A stretch of 64,000 nt of DNA from Incurvaria masculella (GCA_946894095.1 OX335645.2:12051001-12115000); one strand, 5' to 3'; numbered from the stretch's first letter, positions 1 to 10,922 are shown. Numbers and translations are program-made. The notes: a model not told the origin generated them from the sequence alone.

Positions 1-208
1 AAAAGGCTGGTCCAGGACAATGTGTCCATCTACCAAATTTGATCAAGATCTTAAGAATTAATGACAAACATCAAATCATTCCCATTAACAGCTTCGGAAA
101 CATTTGATGGCATTTAAAAAAAAAATATTAAAAATTATGTGTAACCAAAAAATTTCTGCACTTGCACTGCAATATTACATACCTAGTAAGTAAGTAACGG
201 AGGGATCT
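1..208. other. Flanking sequence, no feature seen
   Basis: AT-rich sequence before the TAA microsatellite. I see no coding, RNA or repeat signature in it. Confidence 0.4.
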
Positions 209-235
209 TAATAATAATAATAATAATAATAATAA
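209..235. repeat. (TAA)n microsatellite
   Basis: About nine TAA units in a row. The minus-strand LINE to its right may end here in a (TTA)n tail, because the sequence between this tract and the LINE ORF looks like one continuous GC-richer block. Confidence 0.85.
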
Positions 236-898
236 CCAAAAGAAGTTTATTGGAGGAAGTTTATTACGAGGAACTCTATTGGGGACCTTCCGGACCGGAC
301 TAGAATGACGGAATTCTGGTCCGGTCTAATTAACCCACCTCCTCCCGAGTGCACCAGCCTCGCGGCTATAGCACCCGCACCGATACCCGATTTCGTCATA
401 GACCATCATCCGAAATCAAGCTCGCAGAGAAGCCGCAATTAGAAGACGGTCGTAAAACCGACCTCCAAAAGACGCAAAAAACCCTCCCTTCGAGCACACC
501 GTCTCGGATAATGCCCCACACTACCATCCAGCGCATTCACTGTCCCCAAGGGAATGGACAAACACAAACAGTGGTTCGTCGTCCCGGTCGTCCCAGGCAT
601 CCCGATGGATCACAATGCACAGCTCGCTACTAGCGTGTTGCGACAAGCACAACACTTAACACAGAATGAACGATCACGTTACAAGCACAACGAGTATTCC
701 CTAATTGGGTTTTTTCTTCTTTATTATTTCAATTTTCTTTTTTTTTTTTTCTTTGTTTTTTTCTTCCTTCTTTCCTTTTTTTTTTTTTTGTTTGTTTTTT
801 TTTGTTTTTTTTTTGTGTTTTTTGTTTGTTTGTTTTTTTTTAACACACATATTAATACAGGAAAAGTAGGGGATGTCGGAAGTCCCGTCATTGAGGAG

Positions 899-3800
899 TC
901 AGACGTCAGCTCGCCTGGCCAGCCAGGCGTGTGCAAATCCCTTAAATAATGAGAAACCCCTACCAGACGCCACGAGATCAGGATAGAAGACTGGTCCTCC
1001 CGCGATCTCAACCACACCCCTCACCATGCTATCCCTTTCATTGTCATACAGCTCGCAGCGCCACAGCACGTGGTCCGCGTCCTCTCGTTCCTCGCCGCAT
1101 TCACATATGTCACTGTCGCTCAGTCCTAGATCATACAATTTCGCCCTGAAGCAACCGTGCCCGGTCAGTAGCTGCGATGTCGCGTGGTCCGGCCGTACCC
1201 AGTGGTTCTTGATTCGCTGCCCGACGCTGGGGAAGAACCTGAACAGGTGCCTCCCAGTGTGTGCAGTCTCCCACCGCACCTGCCAGTCCTCTATGAGGTC
1301 CCCAAGTATCTCCCGTCTCAGCGCAGTCGTACTTTCCCCAGGATCAAGCTCCTCCCGCGCGCGCCATATCCGGCCGGCCCCGATCACCTCCAGGTCAGCC
1401 GGCAGGACCCCGGCCAGTACCGGGAGCGCCGCCGTGCTGGTCGTGCGATAGGCTTTCGTTAGCAGGATCATCGCTTGCCTTTGTGCTCTCAGTAGTTGGC
1501 TGCGTACCGCATGGAGTTCAGCTCGATGAAACCAGCAGGCCGCCGCGTATGCCACTATCGAGACCCATGTGCCCCGGTATACCGTCTTGAGCGCTCGGAA
1601 CTTGACGCCCCACGTCGCCCTAGACACCCGGGACATCATTCCAAATGATCTGTTGGCCTTCTCTCCGGTGACTCGGGCGTGCTGTGCGAAGTTAAGTGTC
1701 TCATCGAGCTCGACCCCCAGGAAGGTTGTGGACGCCTTTGCCTTAAGGCTGATGCCTGACATTCGCACGGTGGGCGACCGGTTCGTGAAACGTCCCTTTA
1801 TTGTCATAGTTTTTGACTTTTGTGGCGCGAATCCCAGCCGGTTGGTTCGGCCCCAACTCTCCATACGGTCAAGGGCGTTGGTCGCTTTGTTCTCTATTTC
1901 GGCCCTCGAGTTCGCCTCCACCGTGAGTACCACGTCATCAGCATACGCCGCAATACGGCAGCCCTCAGGCAGCGCGGCGCACAGCAGGTCGTCCAAAAGC
2001 ACATTCCACAGTAGCGGTCCCAACACGGACCCCTGTGGACATCCCATGGTGGAGGCCTTCCATCGCACCCGGTGGCCACAGTAAATACCTACCCGGCGTC
2101 CATTAAAGTACCCACAGAGCATCCGGAAGATGTTCGATGGGCATCCGAGTCTCTTAATTTTTACTAAGATCATGGGCCACCAGGCATTATCGAAGGCCCC
2201 CGAAATGTCCAGGAAGACCGCCTGGACATACTTCTTAGTGGACGATTTCGCGAGGTCCATGAGTGCTGTGATTGCGGTGACTGTGGATCGTCCACTCATG
2301 AACCCATGCTGATGATGTGATAGCCGCCTCGTGACGCCATCGAGCCTCGCCGCCATCAACCGCTCGAGGACTTTACCAAGGATGGGCAGCAGTGTGATGG
2401 GCCTATATGCCTTCGGATCTGAAGCCGGTTTGCCGTTCCCTTTGGGAAGTACGACCAGCTTGCCGACTTTCCAGCATCCAGCGAAGGTTCCAGTCTTGAT
2501 ACAGAGGTTGAACATGTAGAGGATCTCGTGAGTCATAGCGGTCCAGGCAGCCTGGATCATTTTGCTGCTCACTCCGTCGATTCCCGCCGCAGTGTTTGGG
2601 AGCATTTTGATCGTCTTGCTTAGCTCGTCTATGGTTGTTGGGGGGGCGTCAGGCCCACTTGGGGCAATCTTAGCGAGGCCCCTGATGGTGACGTGGTGCG
2701 CCTCATCTCTTGCCGGGTCATCGTCTGGACATAGGGAAAAGAGGAGATTGTCCATGCAAGTGGTGACATCCGTTGGTGCGGCGCCGCTTCGGTTGACCGC
2801 GCATATGATGTTCCCCATGGTGGGGCGGCGTCCCTTTGCCGTTCGGTACGCGACGCCCCATGGTTCGCTATTGCCGTCAATGGTTGCTTCCTGGCGAAAA
2901 GCTCTCATGCGTGCTTCTTCCATTGCTTCCAGGTATTCTCTCCTCTGTGCATTGAATTTCTTTTTTGCTTCCTCTAACTCTCGTACTCGATCAGGCCTCT
3001 TCTTATATTTCTGCATTTTCTTCCTAGCTTTCCGGGCCTGGCGCCGGAGGGCGAGCAGCTCACCGGTCCACCACGCCTGGCATCCGATCTTCCTTTCGCT
3101 TTTCAATCCCAAACATACTCTCGCAGCCATTTCCAATATCCTCATTACTTCTCTGGCATACCTCTCCGCATTCCAGTTTGCATTCAGTTTCCCTGACATA
3201 TGGTGCAGCTTGGACCGGAAGGAGTCCCAGTCCGCGCCCCTCTCCCTGTACCGTGGTAGGGGGCTCTCTCCCCCCAGCTCCTCCAGGCCGGCGGTGGGTC
3301 CAACTGAGAAAGTTATGAGACGGTGGTCGCTGACGCTCGCCCCATCGATCACCTGCCAGTTGCTGATCTCCTGACATTCAAGAGATGTCAGGGTTATGTC
3401 TATGTTGGACTCCCCCGCCGGCCCGCAGAACGTGTAGGACTGACCCTCCATGTTGTTGATAGAAAGGCTGTTAGCTGCAATAAAGTCCTCGGCGAGCTGA
3501 CGCCTTTCCTCTGCACCATGCCCCCTCCCGACATAGTGACGGGGGTGAGAGAACCACAAAGGAGAGTGGGTGTTACTGTCTGCGCCTATTATAATGGATT
3601 TTCCCTTTAGGATCCTCAGTACATGCTCTAGGTGCTGGAGGTGAGGGGCTATATGCATGCTGTATTGAAAATATGCGCTAATTAAGTATAGGCCCTCTCC
3701 CCCAGTACAATCCTCAAGCCTGCATGATCCGTGAGCCAGGAACACACGTTCCTGCGAGATCAGGACGTCCCTGATTGCGGGGCTGACTTCCAGTATACGG

Positions 3801-5074
3801 TTAATGAGCCCAGACCGTTGCATAGCGCGCTTGAATGTCACCTTAATTTCTTCCCTAGCCCTCTCCAGGGTCCATTCCTTGTCCGCGTGTCTCAGATTCT
3901 GGTAAACGATGCAGCGCGTAAAGCTCGCATCGTCCATCTCCGGGTCCGTGCCGAAGATAATAATCCTTGGCCTGCGTCTCCCCATGGTTTCAGCCTTAAG
4001 TCCAGCTTCCCGTAGTTTAGGACAGGCCTGGAGCTGCCTGGCGGTCTCCTCGGTGGCAGTCTCCACCAACACTCCTCTGCGCCCTATTTTACGGAGTCGG
4101 GGGAACTGCCACCCGTGCTCTGGATCTGCTGGGTCCGCAGCAGTGGCGAGAGCCTTCGCGGTGTCGTCACTTGTTTTGAATACGTCGGTCGTCTCCTCGA
4201 CGGGATAAATGGCAATCGCTGGAGGTTTATTTCGCGCAATTTCAATTGGCTTTACTGCCTTCGTCTGCCGGAGCACCATGGCATAATTTGGTTTTGTCCC
4301 CTGTGCACCCTGCGAAGACCCCCCCACTGGTGATGTTGTGATCCCTGATTTTGCCGTAGCTGTGTCGCGTTCGGCTCTCGCAATTTCCACGTCTTTTGTA
4401 GCGATTGTGGCCAGGAGCTGCGCTTTTTCAGCTGCCCACTCCTTCCGTTCAATCTCGATGTCAGCTACGCGCAGTGCCAGGCGGGATATGCACTTCTGTG
4501 CTTCGATAGCGCACTTGTGCATGGCAAGCTTCTGCTCCTTATTGACCTTCGAGGTGTCAATAGACTCAAGCATGCTCGAAATAGCTTCACCGGCACGCGT
4601 CACTAATTCTTCCCTTGATAGCTGGGGGCCCAGCGGGGACTCCTCGTCCTCAGCGTCCATCTCATATTCGGTCGTCCCTGTGGATGTTCCGGCAACGTCC
4701 CCTGCTATGTCCGAGGCCACCGAGGCCGAGGACGGGCGTCTGTCCTCCAGTCCGCCAATTGGTGGGGCTGTCTGGTTCCTGGATCCCGGTTTGGTAGCCT
4801 TGGTACTACCTCTGCCCACTTCTTCCGGCGACGTGATAGTTCTTTTCACGCCTCTCTGGGTTGCTGGCGGTGGTGGCTGCATTGATGTGGACGGAGGAGG
4901 CGTCCCTGGCGGGGGTGATCTCGCCAGCGAATGCCGTGGAGTGAACCCTCCGGTCGAGCGGGCTAGGGCATCCTCATCAATGTCCAGGGGGTCCCGGTAG
5001 GAGGTCGAGTCCCCGCCGACCGCCGCTGGTGCGCCGCCGGGCCCTGGCGGGGGCCCCGGCGGAGGTTTGGGCAT
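899..5074 (-). CDS. R1-clade LINE polyprotein: ORF1 fused to truncated endonuclease and reverse transcriptase
   Basis: A 1391-aa open frame starting at an ATG. Residues 1-260 are proline- and acid-rich with a likely coiled coil (about 150-245). About 260-458 match the Gag-like part of R1-clade ORF1. At about residue 459 the sequence passes straight into the C-terminal half of an APE-type endonuclease. The D/N of GADSNTH (499-501), the later D (559) and SDH (582-584) are present, but the N-terminal N and E metal-binding motifs are missing, and so are the CCHC knuckles that normally end ORF1. The reverse transcriptase follows (about 870-1130; LDISGAFD at about 955, YADD at about 1044). A C-terminal Cys/His motif, CECG..DADHVLWRC, lies near 1330. 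The frame is otherwise intact, so the deletion is in frame and looks recent. The fused protein probably cannot nick target DNA by itself (inference). Confidence 0.85.
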   Translation of the reverse strand: MPKPPPGPPPGPGGAPAAVGGDSTSYRDPLDIDEDALARSTGGFTPRHSLARSPPPGTPPPSTSMQPPPPATQRGVKRTITSPEEVGRGSTKATKPGSRNQTAPPIGGLEDRRPSSASVASDIAGDVAGTSTGTTEYEMDAEDEESPLGPQLSREELVTRAGEAISSMLESIDTSKVNKEQKLAMHKCAIEAQKCISRLALRVADIEIERKEWAAEKAQLLATIATKDVEIARAERDTATAKSGITTSPVGGSSQGAQGTKPNYAMVLRQTKAVKPIEIARNKPPAIAIYPVEETTDVFKTSDDTAKALATAADPADPEHGWQFPRLRKIGRRGVLVETATEETARQLQACPKLREAGLKAETMGRRRPRIIIFGTDPEMDDASFTRCIVYQNLRHADKEWTLERAREEIKVTFKRAMQRSGLINRILEVSPAIRDVLISQERVFLAHGSCRLEDCTGGEGLYLISAYFQYSMHIAPHLQHLEHVLRILKGKSIIIGADSNTHSPLWFSHPRHYVGRGHGAEERRQLAEDFIAANSLSINNMEGQSYTFCGPAGESNIDITLTSLECQEISNWQVIDGASVSDHRLITFSVGPTAGLEELGGESPLPRYRERGADWDSFRSKLHHMSGKLNANWNAERYAREVMRILEMAARVCLGLKSERKIGCQAWWTGELLALRRQARKARKKMQKYKKRPDRVRELEEAKKKFNAQRREYLEAMEEARMRAFRQEATIDGNSEPWGVAYRTAKGRRPTMGNIICAVNRSGAAPTDVTTCMDNLLFSLCPDDDPARDEAHHVTIRGLAKIAPSGPDAPPTTIDELSKTIKMLPNTAAGIDGVSSKMIQAAWTAMTHEILYMFNLCIKTGTFAGCWKVGKLVVLPKGNGKPASDPKAYRPITLLPILGKVLERLMAARLDGVTRRLSHHQHGFMSGRSTVTAITALMDLAKSSTKKYVQAVFLDISGAFDNAWWPMILVKIKRLGCPSNIFRMLCGYFNGRRVGIYCGHRVRWKASTMGCPQGSVLGPLLWNVLLDDLLCAALPEGCRIAAYADDVVLTVEANSRAEIENKATNALDRMESWGRTNRLGFAPQKSKTMTIKGRFTNRSPTVRMSGISLKAKASTTFLGVELDETLNFAQHARVTGEKANRSFGMMSRVSRATWGVKFRALKTVYRGTWVSIVAYAAACWFHRAELHAVRSQLLRAQRQAMILLTKAYRTTSTAALPVLAGVLPADLEVIGAGRIWRAREELDPGESTTALRREILGDLIEDWQVRWETAHTGRHLFRFFPSVGQRIKNHWVRPDHATSQLLTGHGCFRAKLYDLGLSDSDICECGEEREDADHVLWRCELYDNERDSMVRGVVEIAGGPVFYPDLVASGRGFSLFKGFAHAWLARRADV

Positions 5075-5149
5075 GGGGGGAGGGGTTCGTGTCTAGTATT
5101 GTATTGTATTGTTTATTATTTGTTTCTTGAATTGCACCACCCACTACCT
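5075..5149 (-). other. LINE leader next to the start codon
   Basis: Short leader between the LINE start codon and its repeated 5' UTR. It holds a few TATTG/TTGTA repeats and nothing else recognisable. Confidence 0.4.
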
Positions 5150-5560
5150 ACTTCAGCTAACCTAACCTAACTCTCAACTGTCGGTCCCGTTCGAGCGCGC
5201 CTGCGCTGGCGCAACTATGGTGCTTGCACCGACATCCGCAGGATTCACGCCCAACGGGAATCTCGTTAATCCATTCCGTCCGGTTCCGATACCCGTACAG
5301 ATCCCACTACGTTAGACGGTGGTCGCGATCTCACCGAGGTGCGCCAACACAACCTAACCTAACCTAGCCTATCTCCTGTCCCACTAAGCACAAAACACAC
5401 AAGTGCCGGATCCTTTCGGACGCCCCTGCTTCAACGCAACTCTAGTGCTTGCTCCACAGCCGCAAGGTTCACGGACAGTGGGAATCTCGTCGATCCAATC
5501 CGTCCGGCTCCAGCGCACGTAGAAATGTCGGACCGTCCAGACGGTCGCTCCGATCCTCTG
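5150..5560 (-). repeat. Two diverged ~200-bp tandem repeats in the LINE 5' UTR
   Basis: Two blocks (about 5150-5345 and 5346-5560) share the same order of motifs: a short run of CCTAA units, a GC-rich core containing GCTTGC.CC, then GGGAATCTCGT and ATCC.TCCG. Tandem 5' UTR units are common LINE promoters. The CCTAA runs match the insect telomeric unit but have only two or three copies, so they are not telomeric arrays. Confidence 0.55.
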
Positions 5561-5736
5561 CACGGAGCCCTATCTGGTCACCGACACTTGTCCGCACACA
5601 ATGTCAATTATCGTTTGGCGGTTCACGCAAAAAATAATGTCAATGTCACTGTCACTTTGAATTCAACGTCACACACAATTAGTGTCTATAGTATTATACC
5701 ACCACTCACCCATCTGGTGTCCTCTCTCTCAGACAG

Positions 5737-5920
5737 CAAGATGGCCGACAAGCTTAATGGCGCGCTCCCTAAGAGTGAGCAGGAGGGCCCGGTCCACCTG
5801 CTGTCAGCGCACACACACTTGTTCACTCGGGTTAGCCGCTTCTCACTCCTTCGCCAAGATGGCCGCTGCACTCCATACAAGTCTCCTAAGGAGAGAGCAG
5901 GAGGGTCCGAAAATCGCTCA
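5737..5920 (+). repeat. Two ~118-bp repeats with YY1-like CAAGATGGCCG
   Basis: CAAGATGGCCG occurs at 5737-5747 and 5855-5865. Each copy is followed by a similar stretch ending near GAGCAGGAGGG.CCG. The pair lies just 5' of the plus-strand R4-like LINE, so it may be that element's internal promoter region. The motif matches the YY1 consensus known from LINE promoters; the regulatory role is inferred. Confidence 0.5.
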
Positions 5921-5980
5921 CTTCGTTCTATTTATTAATATCACTTATTTAATTTGTCCGTTTGACTTAAGATTGCACAC

Positions 5981-8361
5981 TTGACCTATGTGTTCCGCAA
6001 CTCGAGACGCGTTCGTTACCTACGACGTCGAGACAACTGGTCCGGTCTGTGGAATGTTCCCATTGCACACATAGAGGAAGCACCCTGGATTGAGAGTGTT
6101 GAGGAAAAATATAATAACTTAACATCGATGGAAGCTGCGCATATCAACCAAAAGGATGTGCAGAACGCAGTTAGGAAAATTCTGAATTGGAAACACCCTG
6201 GTCCTGACGGCCTGCACAACTTTTGGTTGAAAAAAATGGTTGCAGCCCACGAAATACTCGCCTCTCAATTCCAGGATGCCATTGACACCGGTACCCTCCC
6301 AAACTTCTTAACTACTGGGGTTACGTACATGCTCCCTAAAATACCAGGTGCCACTGAACCCACACACTTTCGGCCTATAACTTGTCTCCCTACAATTTAC
6401 AAATTATTGACATCCATTTTGAGCACGAAGATAAACATCCATTTATTACAATATTCAATACTGGACGATGCTCAAAATGGATGTCGAGTGGGCTCACGTG
6501 GCACTAAGGAGCTGCTTCTGATTGATAGTATCATCTGCCAACAAGCTCGTCAAAAGAAACGTAACCTTTCGGTAGCGTCGATAGACTATAAGAAAGCTTA
6601 TGATTCTGTACCACATTCCTGGTTGAAGAAAGTCTTAGAAATATATAAAATAGATAATAATCTAACACACTTTCTCAGCCAGTGCATGGATAATTGGCAA
6701 ACAATAATCTCCACTAAAGGTTATGTTTCTGACCCAATACAGATTAAGCGGGGAATATTCCAGGGTGATAGTCTTAGTCCACTCTGGTTCTGTTTAGCAC
6801 TTAACCTCTTGAGCTTTTTACTGAACCAGACTGGATTAGGCTATCAACTGCGGAGAGGCGGACAAAAACAATCACACCTCTTCTACATGGATGACTTGAA
6901 ACTGACGACAGCAAACGAGGAACATCTAGCCGAACTCCTAAACGTAACATCAATATTTAGTGACGGTATACGCATGGAGTTTGGCCTTGATAAATGTGCA
7001 GTCATTCATGCTAGAAGAGGCGTTGTCCAGAGCTCGCCTGACTTTATCATCACGGGCGAGCATGCGATTCAAGCCCTCTCCGCAGGAGACTTTTATAAAT
7101 ATCTAGGTCTTAACCAATCCCTATGCCTCAATCACGGGGAGGCGAAAACAGCTGTGAAAGCAAAGTTTTGGCCTCGCACAAAAACCATATTAAAGAGCCA
7201 TTTGAGCGGTGCGAACAAACTCCGAGCGTTCAATGGTTGGGCAGTACCCGTGATTGGATACACCTTTGGCATAGTGCGTTGGTCTAAGACCGAGCTGGAG
7301 GCCTTGGATCGCAAAGTTCGCACAACTATGACCACTCTCCGTAAGCACCACCCGCGGTCGTCGGTCATGAGGTTGTACATACCTCGGAAATTAGGAGGTA
7401 GAGGAATCCTTAACCTTAGAAACCTCCATAATTCCGAGGTGTGTAAACTTCGTGACTACTTTTTGACGGCTGCGGAAAACAACAGACATATCGACGTAGT
7501 GGAGTGCGATTCTAAGCTCACCCCGCTTAATCTGTCCGACACGAGCTTTACGCTTCCGGTTTTAAGCTCTACTGAGCGTGTGGAAGTATGGAGAGGCAAG
7601 GAACTGCATGGACGGTTTCTCCGGGTACTAGAGTCGCCAAACACGCATCTCTTGAATTCAGTCCAATGGATGCGGTTTGGTGACCTATTCGGAGAAACTG
7701 AAGGCTTCGTTTGTGCCATTCAGGACCAAATGATCGTCACGCGTAACTTCCGGAAGTATATAATGAAGGATGGATCGGTCGACATCTGCCGAGCCTGTGG
7801 CCAACCAGGTGAGACCATCTGCCATATTACTTCCGGTTGTTCGCGCCTGGCGAGCGTTGAGTACCTGGAGCGGCACAATCAAGTAGCCAAAATAGTCCAT
7901 CAGCAACTTGCCTTTAAACACGGCCTCATAGACTCAGTAGTGCCATACTATAAGTACAAACCGGAAGACGTGTTAGAAAAAGATGGCACTAAGCTCTATT
8001 GGGATCGACCAATACAAACCGATAAGACAATCAAGTGTAACAAGCCTGATATTGTCTTGGTCGATCCCAAGTCCAATGAGATCTTCCTCGTAGACATAAC
8101 AATACCACATGACGAAAACCTCGACAGGGCCGAAAATGAAAGCTAATGAAATATTTAGACCAGGCCCACGAGGTTACCGCCATGTGGCGTGCACGGAAAA
8201 CCACCATCGTGCCAATTGTTATGTCTATGAACGGCGTTGTTCCAAAGAATTTGGCCAAACAATTAGAAAAATTAGACATCGATATTTGGCTCAGATTCCA
8301 GATGCAGAAAGCGGTTCTGCTCTCGATTACGAGAATCGTTCGGAGGTTTCTGTCTCTGTAG
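5981..8361 (+). pseudogene. R4/Dong-like LINE: reverse transcriptase plus restriction-like endonuclease, broken
   Basis: The main frame (5981-8146, 720 codons) opens at a TTG just after a stop at 5963; its first ATG is at 6128, already inside the RT region, so the N-terminal zinc-finger part is missing. RT motifs are clear: PGPDGL, RPITCLPT, IDYKKAYDS, FQGDSLSPLWF and YMDDLK. The C-terminal part has a Cys/His knuckle (CRACGQ...CHITSGC) and a PD-(D/E)XK-type endonuclease (KPDIVLVD...FLVDI), typical of R2/R4/Dong/NeSL elements. The frame stops at about 8144. The expected tail (KYLD.AHE.TAMW, then VPIV, then a C-terminal RIVRRFLSL) continues in another frame from 8146 to 8361, so one frameshift breaks the ORF. 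The 3' UTR runs from 8362 to about 8508 and ends in a TAA microsatellite, the known target type of Dong. It is non-functional as it stands. Confidence 0.85.
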
Positions 8362-8508
8362 CTCGGAGCGGCCTTATTGGATTTGTCCCAGGTGGGACCT
8401 CCCTAAGGTTAAATACAGTTTTAGGTTTATATTTTTTAAGGTTACGATTTTGTATGTTTTTTATTAGATAATATAAACCTAAAATTTGTTAAACAAATAT
8501 ATAATGTG

Positions 8509-8530
8509 AATAATAATAATAATAATAAAA
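8509..8530. repeat. (AAT/TAA)n microsatellite joining two LINEs
   Basis: A run of AAT units. It is at once the 3' junction of the plus-strand Dong-like LINE and the (TTA)n 3' tail of the minus-strand LINE fragment to its right. Confidence 0.8.
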
Positions 8531-8926
8531 ATATTTATTGCAGACAAAATCCATATTTTTACAGAATTTGGGTAGACCGAGTAAGAATCTGAATGCATTA
8601 TTATATTGCACACGCAATGTGTTGTAAGCCCGTTGAGTGTAATTAATCCACAGCTGACTTGTGTACATCGGTTGGCAGTACGCTTTAAAAAGAGTATTTT
8701 TTTCAGCTTTGGAGCACCGAACAAACCATCTCGCCAGCATATTGCTTTTAATCGACAGAGCCCGACGTTGTCTTTCAATATCTAGGTCATCCGTTAATCT
8801 ATCGGTTAGTATATGACCTAGATATTTAAACTTGTCTACCACTTTCAGTGGTCGATCATACAAATATACTGGCAAGACACCCACACGGGCCCCTCCACTT
8901 CTTCTTAAGCTTTGCGTGGACTCCAA
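8528..8926 (-). pseudogene. 3' fragment of a LINE reverse transcriptase
   Basis: The minus-strand frame encodes the C-terminal 'thumb' region of a LINE RT. It contains VVDKFKYLGHILTD, then an acidic DIERQRRAL segment, LFKAYC.PMYTSQLW and a terminal FRFLLGLP. This block is typical of jockey-superfamily or related LINEs; I cannot fix the clade. Only about 130 codons remain. The 3' end runs into (TTA)n, giving the tyrosine run at the end of the frame. The 5' side stops next to a piece of the 5S-headed SINE. Confidence 0.7.
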
Positions 8927-8929
8927 ACC

Positions 8930-9000
8930 ACAGCCAGCCTCAACATCGAAAACGGTAACCCATCCCGAACCTTACTGCTTCCAGAGATGCTATACGTTGA
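8930..9000 (-). repeat. SINE fragment, 5S-type head (minus)
   Basis: On the minus strand this has GATGGGTTACCGTTTTC and GAGGCTGGCTGTGGTT, matching the region just after the 5S-derived part of the SINE at 30513-30885 and of the minus copy at 34490-34675. Confidence 0.55.
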
Positions 9001-9240
9001 TAAAATACGCATGTAAATCGGGTGAGTGGTTGGCAAGTTATAAGAAATTAACACTCACTACAATATTACACGCTTATAAGTTTTGAGTAGAATCGGGTTA
9101 TTTGATCTCAAGTAATAAGCATTTTATCCCACTGTGAGACCAGTTAACTCTGGCTATCTAATCTAATATTGAATGCATATGGTAAATGACAAATGTATGT
9201 GTCTCTTCTAGAATACTCTCGCTGATCATTTCTGGTATCC

Positions 9241-9380
9241 TAAGGGCTGAGTGCACGAAAGGAGAAAAAATCAAAATCACCGTCAAAGTATGATCAAACA
9301 CGTCACTTTGTGTGGACAGTATGGAAGGAGCTCTATGCGTATCACTAAAAGTAACGTGTTTGAACATTGATTAACTCAGT
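9241..9380 (+). repeat. Hairpin repeat family H, copy 1
   Basis: Member of a roughly 140-bp family starting near AAGGGC.GAGTGCACGAA. It has inverted arms AAACACGTCACTTT (9296-9309) and AAAGTAACGTGTTT (9348-9361), 13 of 14 paired, around a 38-nt loop. Confidence 0.75.
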
Positions 9381-10786
9381 CGTAAATCACTTGTACATGA
9401 GGTGCTTGAGATGATGTTAATGCTCTAAAAATGTGCCAAAATCGCGTTTACGAACAACGAACCAGGCGAACTCTTGGATCATTTTAAGAGAACTTGTAAC
9501 TAGCAATGGCACTCTAGCTCTTACAAACTAAAAATCGTATTATATTTACGACAAATATCCAGCTATAATTTCCATACAAGTTGAAGCTTATTTCAAGAAC
9601 ACAAAGATTAATGCATCTACGAGAAGTTTAGTCTTATGGTAAATGCACCGATCTTAGTGGAAAAATTGTAAGGCAGCATTATTATACAATGTTTCTTTGC
9701 ATCTTTGCGGGGAAAATATAGTGAATAAGGTCAGCGCGTGCCGAGCGGGTATTACCCCGGTACAACCACCTGTTTTGTGTTGGAGCCGGATGGTAATGTT
9801 ATCCGTCACGCGACTTTCTCGTCTCGGCCCGATATTACATGCAACGGAGAAAGATTATTACAATCTCTGTTACTACGTCAAATGCACGCCAACGTTTCTT
9901 GTATGAGCACATCATACATCTTGCTTCTTTTCCCCGGGGTAGGCAGAAGCGCAGCATGCACAATATATCGCTTCTCCGTTAAGAGATACTTTAGAATATG
10001 TGCTTCTTTCTATACCCACATTACATGCTTTTCGATGACGGATATTCAATACCTTAAAGATTCTATAGTACAGATTTTTTGTTGTAGTCCGCTGAGTTTT
10101 GTATTCTATTATATTTATTCTTTTTTAAATCTCTAAAGTTCAAATCAGTACCAGAACTAATCACACAGGAGCATCCTGCTCTACTATTATAATGTACCAG
10201 GAATATCTGTCGAATTAACTTAACAATACCCCCTACTCAAGAGAGACCTACAAAAAACAAACCAAATCTTTCCAGCCGGTTAGGATGTGTTCTATGACAC
10301 ATAACATATAATATAACAGAGTCTCAGATTCAACCTAAAATTACTTGAAGTTTATAAAATTTCATTTAACGTAAAATATATCAGTATATGAAGGGCCGGC
10401 CATGCACATTGCTCGCTTGTAAGTATCAACTCGCTCGCATTACACTATATGTATGCGCGTTCTTAATAAATATAAATACTTCATATTATATTCGTTGTGT
10501 CATTGAGACGATGATGGAAATACGAGTATAGACGATAAATATTTTTAATTCTGCCAATCAAACGACAATTTTTTATTTTGACTAGTTAATACAACACTAC
10601 ATTTTACTTTTAACTTTTATTAATAAATATGCATAATACAATAACAATGAACAAGCAAGTAATTATAAGCAGTAGGCCTATACTTGGAATTCCGTGCTCA
10701 GAAATCAGGAATCTTTTAACCGAGGCGAGGGATGTTAGTGTTCAAATTCATGCAGTTACAGTTTGCGCCAAACTCAAATGTTTCTC
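9381..10786. other. Intergenic, no gene seen
   Basis: No coding region with family resemblance. 10668-10725 carries a piece of a repeat (GGAATTCCGTGCTCAG, then AATCAGGAATC) shared with 18495-18625 and about 26340-26475. The short frames at 9697-10136 resemble no protein I know. Confidence 0.4.
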
Positions 10787-10922
10787 TAAGGGCCGAGTGC
10801 ACGAACGGACAAAAAATCAACGTTAAAGTATTACTAAACACGTCACTTTGTATGGACAGTATGGAAATAACTCCATGCGGTTCACTAAAAGTGACGTGTT
10901 TGAATATTGATTAACTGAGCCG
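10787..10922 (+). repeat. Hairpin repeat family H, copy 2
   Basis: Best preserved copy: AAACACGTCACTTT (10836-10849) pairs perfectly over 14 bp with AAAGTGACGTGTTT (10888-10901). Each arm contains a TGACGT (CRE-type) core. Confidence 0.8.

Larger units (their letters stand above)
236..5640 (-). mobile_element. R1-clade non-LTR retrotransposon (LINE), limits approximate
   Basis: Minus-strand LINE whose ORF occupies 899-5074. The probable 3' UTR is 236-898. It contains a long A-rich stretch on the minus strand (T-rich on plus, about 711-842) broken only by C and G, and a GC-richer part (about 240-660). Either the A-rich stretch is the real 3' end or the element runs on to the TAA microsatellite at 209-235; the sequence does not decide this. 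The probable 5' UTR reaches about 5640 and holds two diverged copies of a roughly 200-bp unit. No target-site duplication was identified. The R1 clade often inserts site-specifically, but no rDNA or long TTAGG array is present at either edge. Confidence 0.65.

Noticed and set aside
2562..3374. 270-aa plus-strand frame opposite the LINE ORF
   Set aside because: Antisense shadow of the LINE reverse transcriptase/linker region.
5150..5400. Telomeric (CCTAA)n array targeted by TRAS/SART LINEs
   Set aside because: Only two or three units occur at each place, within the element's own 5' UTR repeats.
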